NCBI GenBank assembly: GCA_017414605.1
Contig: JAFQLG010000027.1
Coordinates: 1 to 33,502 of the forward strand
Direction: 5' to 3'
DNA: 33,502 nt
DNA from: Clostridia bacterium
GTDB lineage: Bacteria > Bacillota_A > Clostridia > Oscillospirales > CAG-272
Shown one piece after another: positions 30,659-33,502 of the stretch. The notes beneath the pieces were generated by a model. The model made no database searches. It was not told the origin of the DNA and worked only from the letters and a program-made list of their open reading frames with translations. Each line of letters starts with the position of its first letter. The first letter of the stretch is position 1. The position numbers were made by a program, and so were the translations under genes.

Positions 30659-31248
30659 AAAATAAAGACCGAAAGATAGAAGAGCTGCTTTCCGCCATCG
30701 GTGAGATAGACGACGATCTTTTGCACGAGGCGCAGACCTATAGGGTGGCGCGCAGGATAAGCTTTAACGTAAAAGCGCTTGCGGCATGTCTTGCCATTGC
30801 GTTTGTCCTAGCGATAGCGCTACCGCTGATAAGAAGCCTGGAGGGGCTTAATGAGAGCGTTCCCTCCGAGAGTGCGGTGGCACTTGACCAAGTGATGCTT
30901 GACTTGCGGGGCGGAAGCTATCACACGTATTCCTCTTTTGACGAACTTTCCTACGTTGGTAAGGCACAGCTCGTGTGGCAATACAGCGATAGTGACGAGG
31001 TCTGCGCGCTTCCCCTGACAAACCAGCAGCTGTCAAGAATTGAAAGAGCCATGGGCAAGGGAGAGGCAACGGGGCAAAGCTCGCCCGAGCTGTACTGCAA
31101 GATATGGGTGCTGGACGGAAAGGGCAACGTCGCGTCACCCTACCTCAAAAAAGGCGCAGGTAACGTGGGCTGTGAAGTATTCGACTACGACGCCGAGATC
31201 ATTCCGGATGAGTCGATGGTAGAGTGTATTTCGGACATAATTAGCTGA
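30655..31248 (+). CDS. Membrane-anchored probable anti-sigma factor
   Basis: A 197-aa single-pass protein. The cytosolic N-terminus (about 1-40) has ELLSAIGEIDDDLLHEA, as in many ECF anti-sigma proteins. A membrane helix follows at about 42-59 (ALAACLAIAFVLAIALPL), then an extracellular domain of about 135 residues with three Cys and no recognised family. The ATG at 30655 is inside the sigma stop, with AAAGGAG 5 nt upstream. The next gene, a vWA lipoprotein, starts 25 nt later, so the three probably form one signalling operon. Confidence 0.78.
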   Translation: MKNKDRKIEELLSAIGEIDDDLLHEAQTYRVARRISFNVKALAACLAIAFVLAIALPLIRSLEGLNESVPSESAVALDQVMLDLRGGSYHTYSSFDELSYVGKAQLVWQYSDSDEVCALPLTNQQLSRIERAMGKGEATGQSSPELYCKIWVLDGKGNVASPYLKKGAGNVGCEVFDYDAEIIPDESMVECISDIIS

Positions 31249-31273
31249 ATTTTTGGAAAAAATGGAGGTAGTT

Positions 31274-32914
31274 ATGAAAAGAACGAAATTGATGATGAAA
31301 TTATCCGCGCTGGCGCTTGCCGCGCTTTGCGCCGTGAGTCTTGCTTCCTGCAACACGCCGGAGGCTCCCGCTGAGCAGGGAGGATTCCTTGAGAACATGG
31401 GCGGAATTGCCGGTTCTTATCCCAACTCCCTCCTAAACGGCTCGCCCAAATACGAATTCGACGATGAGGTTCAGGGGGAGGCGGGAACTACCGCAGGCAC
31501 TACGGTACCCTCGGACCCCGATAGCAGTGAGGAAGAGAGTGCGGGAGAGAACATCCCCGTTGATCCGCAACCCGCAGACCTGCTCCTTAATCAGTTTATC
31601 AACGCATCCGAGCAGCCTTTTTCCACTTTTTCCGCAGACGTTGATACCGCATCCTATACCTATTTCCGCAAGCTTGTCAATGCGGGATACGGTTTCCGTG
31701 ACCTGCGCAACAGCGGAAGCAATTTCAGAATAGAGGAATTTATAAATTATTTCAGATATGACGTGGATGAGCCCCGGGAAGGCGAGCTGTTTGGAGTAAA
31801 GACCGAGCTTGTAGCTTGCCCTTGGAATGAAGAGTCGTTGCTTTTCCGCGTAACGCTCAAGGCGGAGGATGCAAAGCCCTCCGCAGGCAACAACCTCGTG
31901 TTCCTTATAGATGTATCGGGCTCTATGTCAAGCCGGGATAAGCTGCCGCTTCTCAAGAAAGCTTTCTCATATCTTGTGAGCAACCTTGGATCCAACGATA
32001 CGGTTTCTATCGTTACCTATTCTGGTAGAGAGGCAGTGGTGCTTGAGGGCTGTAACGGCCTGCAAAGCGACAGAATAATGAACGCTATAAACAATCTTTC
32101 AGCCTCGGGCTCGACAAATGGCGAGGCGGGACTGACCATGGCATACAGAATTGCCGAATCTTACTTCATAGATGGAGGAAATAACCGTATAATCATGGCG
32201 TCGGACGGTGACCTCAACGTAGGTATATCGTCGTCCTCCGAGCTTAAGAATTATATCGAGCAAAAGAGAGATCAGGGCGTCTATTTGTCTGTTCTCGGAT
32301 TTGGAACGGGTAATTACCGCGATGCCAACATGGAGGCGCTGGCCGACAACGGCAACGGCGTTTATTACTACATCGACGGCGAGAGCGAGGCCGAAAAGAT
32401 ATTTGGAACAGATCTTGCGGGTACAATGTACACGGTAGCGAATGACGTAAAGTTGCAGATAGAGTTTAACAAGGAGAGGGTTGACTCTTACCGCCTTGTC
32501 GGGTACGACAACCGCATTCTTGATAAAGAGGACTTTGAAAACGACGCAAAGGACGCAGGTGACGTTGGCGCAGCTCATCAGGTGACCGTTGTTTATGAGA
32601 TAAAGCTTGCAGACCTTGAGGGCGAGGACTTTGTTGACGCACCTCTGATGACCTTGAGAGTCAGATACAAGGATCCCGGACAAACGATCAGCAAACTCAA
32701 TGAATATTGGATAAGCGGCGTGACGAACGAGCCGAGTGAGGACATGAGATTTATAACGGCGGTCATCGAGATGGCGGCACTGCTTCGCAATGCGGGATAT
32801 GAGGACGACATCACGCTTGATAGCATATGCGCGGACCTGTCTGCGCTTGAGCTTGAGGATTCATATAAGCGGGAGTTCAGAGATCTCATTAAGGCTCTTG
32901 GCGATAAAGAATAA
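31274..32914 (+). CDS. von Willebrand factor A lipoprotein, YfbK-like
   Basis: A 546-aa surface lipoprotein. The signal peptide ends with lipobox SLASC (acylated Cys at 26), followed by an acidic Ser/Thr/Pro linker (to about 95). A vWA-associated N-terminal region (FSADVDTASYTYFRKLVN, FRIEEFINYFRYD) precedes the vWA domain (about 205-385) with an intact metal-ion-dependent adhesion site: DVSGSMS near 212, the Thr in SGSTNGEAG, and ASDGDLNVG. The C-terminal part (about 390-546) matches the tail of YfbK-type proteins. GGAGG lies 5 nt before the ATG at 31274. Its place behind a sigma/anti-sigma pair suggests it is a target or a sensor partner at the envelope. Confidence 0.88.
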   Translation: MKRTKLMMKLSALALAALCAVSLASCNTPEAPAEQGGFLENMGGIAGSYPNSLLNGSPKYEFDDEVQGEAGTTAGTTVPSDPDSSEEESAGENIPVDPQPADLLLNQFINASEQPFSTFSADVDTASYTYFRKLVNAGYGFRDLRNSGSNFRIEEFINYFRYDVDEPREGELFGVKTELVACPWNEESLLFRVTLKAEDAKPSAGNNLVFLIDVSGSMSSRDKLPLLKKAFSYLVSNLGSNDTVSIVTYSGREAVVLEGCNGLQSDRIMNAINNLSASGSTNGEAGLTMAYRIAESYFIDGGNNRIIMASDGDLNVGISSSSELKNYIEQKRDQGVYLSVLGFGTGNYRDANMEALADNGNGVYYYIDGESEAEKIFGTDLAGTMYTVANDVKLQIEFNKERVDSYRLVGYDNRILDKEDFENDAKDAGDVGAAHQVTVVYEIKLADLEGEDFVDAPLMTLRVRYKDPGQTISKLNEYWISGVTNEPSEDMRFITAVIEMAALLRNAGYEDDITLDSICADLSALELEDSYKREFRDLIKALGDKE

Positions 32915-32930
32915 CTTGGACAATAATCAA

Positions 32931-32960
32931 AAAGCATCGGGCTCGCCCGATGCTTTTGTT
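32931..32960 (+). terminator. Terminator of the sigma/anti-sigma/vWA operon
   Basis: A 12-bp perfect stem AAAGCATCGGGC / GCCCGATGCTTT (32931-32942 / 32945-32956) has only two bases in the loop as drawn and is followed by TGTTGTTT. An inverted repeat TTGTTG/CAACAA follows near 32957-32972. Confidence 0.85.
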
Positions 32961-33035
32961 GTTTACAACAAGTTAACACTTTATCTTTGTAAATATGATA
33001 CTATGAACTATAGTATTTTGTCTGGAGGTGTACAG

Positions 33036-33502
33036 ATGAAAAGAATAATAGCGCTCTTCTTATCTATTGTAATGATACTTACTTCGTTTGCGGCGCTTGC
33101 GAGCTGTAACAATACCCCCGAGCAGACCACGGAATCAACCGGGTCCGAAACAACGCAGACCGAATCGGGATCTACACAGACAACGGAAACGACAGAAACC
33201 GAGTCTGGGACTTCGGAGACCAATGCAACTGAAACAACCGAGCCTGCGACTACGGAAACCGAAACCGATGAGAGCGAGGAAACGACTGCTAGCGAGGATC
33301 AAACCGCGTGTCCTCACGATCTTGTGCATCACGAGGGACAAGATCCCACTTGCCTTGGCAAGGGATGGGCGGCATATGATACCTGCGCAGGCTGTGGCTA
33401 TTCCAGCTATACGGAGCTTGCGGCAACGGGACACGACTATTCGGATAATTCCGATACGTGCCATAATTGCGGCGTATTCAATATGCCAACCGTGTATATA
33501 AC
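33036..33502 (+). CDS. Lipoprotein with Thr/Glu-rich linker and Cys-pair motifs, cut by the window end
   Basis: The first 155 codons of a surface lipoprotein; the 3' end lies outside. The signal peptide ends with lipobox ALASC (acylated Cys at 24). A linker of about 60 residues is almost wholly Thr, Glu and Ser (repeats of TETT). Then come spaced Cys motifs: ACPHDLVHHEGQDPTC, TCAGCGYSSYTELAATGHDY and TCHNCGVF, which look like small extracellular Zn-ribbon-like knuckles often found in Clostridia surface proteins. GGAGG lies 8 nt before the ATG. No function is assigned. Confidence 0.82.
   Translation, partial: MKRIIALFLSIVMILTSFAALASCNNTPEQTTESTGSETTQTESGSTQTTETTETESGTSETNATETTEPATTETETDESEETTASEDQTACPHDLVHHEGQDPTCLGKGWAAYDTCAGCGYSSYTELAATGHDYSDNSDTCHNCGVFNMPTVYI

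Noticed and set aside
1..33502. CRISPR array, prophage, insertion sequence or known anti-phage island
   Set aside because: No regularly spaced repeats, integrase, transposase, capsid, restriction or toxin-antitoxin gene is seen; gene content is housekeeping and surface or stress functions.

Overview
The window looks like ordinary chromosome from an anaerobic, Gram-positive, Clostridia-like bacterium, probably an uncultured gut lineage. The reasons are Shine-Dalgarno-led starts, close-to-consensus sigma-A promoters with 16-17 bp spacers, ECF-type sigma/anti-sigma pairs, BspA-type leucine-rich-repeat lipoproteins, a reverse rubrerythrin, acetate kinase, a VanY-type carboxypeptidase and citrate synthase without neighbouring TCA genes. 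I see no rRNA, tRNA, CRISPR array, transposase or phage gene.

Layout. 1-3.9 kb: a multi-hairpin leader, tpiA, a lipoprotein built of OB-like domains, and udk on the minus strand. 3.9-6.9 kb: a decayed rubredoxin 3' end, a sigma/anti-sigma pair, a small secreted protein bracketed by an 11-bp inverted repeat, an 86-aa gene and a divergent small XRE regulator with a palindrome between them. 6.9-11.4 kb: a minus-strand oxygen/redox block with two near-identical rubredoxins, a truncated ferritin, an Fe-dependent alcohol dehydrogenase with a LysR regulator, and a reverse rubrerythrin with an Rrf2 regulator. 11.5-14.9 kb: an unrecognised 322-aa protein with rbfA and nrnA, then a minus-strand LRR lipoprotein. 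15-22.2 kb: comM, a cation efflux carrier, citrate synthase and a Ca-type P-ATPase. 22.2-26.4 kb: one six-gene operon (HD phosphohydrolase, cdd, small Cys protein, membrane protein, LRR lipoprotein, VanY peptidase). 26.4-29.9 kb: ackA and metG transcribed apart. 30-33.5 kb: an ECF sigma, its anti-sigma and a vWA lipoprotein in one operon, then a lipoprotein cut by the window end.

How genes work together. The Rrf2 regulator has four cysteines that could carry an Fe-S cluster and lies just upstream of reverse rubrerythrin and a rubredoxin, a coherent peroxide/oxygen detoxification unit. A dyad at about -61 from the alcohol dehydrogenase start fits the LysR gene next door. The 3' sigma operon looks like an envelope-sensing unit with a surface vWA protein.

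The most unusual points are a one-residue-short first metal knuckle (C-P-C-G) in both rubredoxins, the 5'-deleted ferritin, the rubredoxin relic, an orphan plus-strand promoter that could make a roughly 65-nt two-hairpin RNA between lysR and rubredoxin 2, mutually exclusive stems between reverse rubrerythrin and rubredoxin 2, a terminator overlapping the ackA promoter, and large palindromic intergenic structures. I see no clearly new defence or mobile system. All functions are inferred from reading the sequence; no database search was possible.
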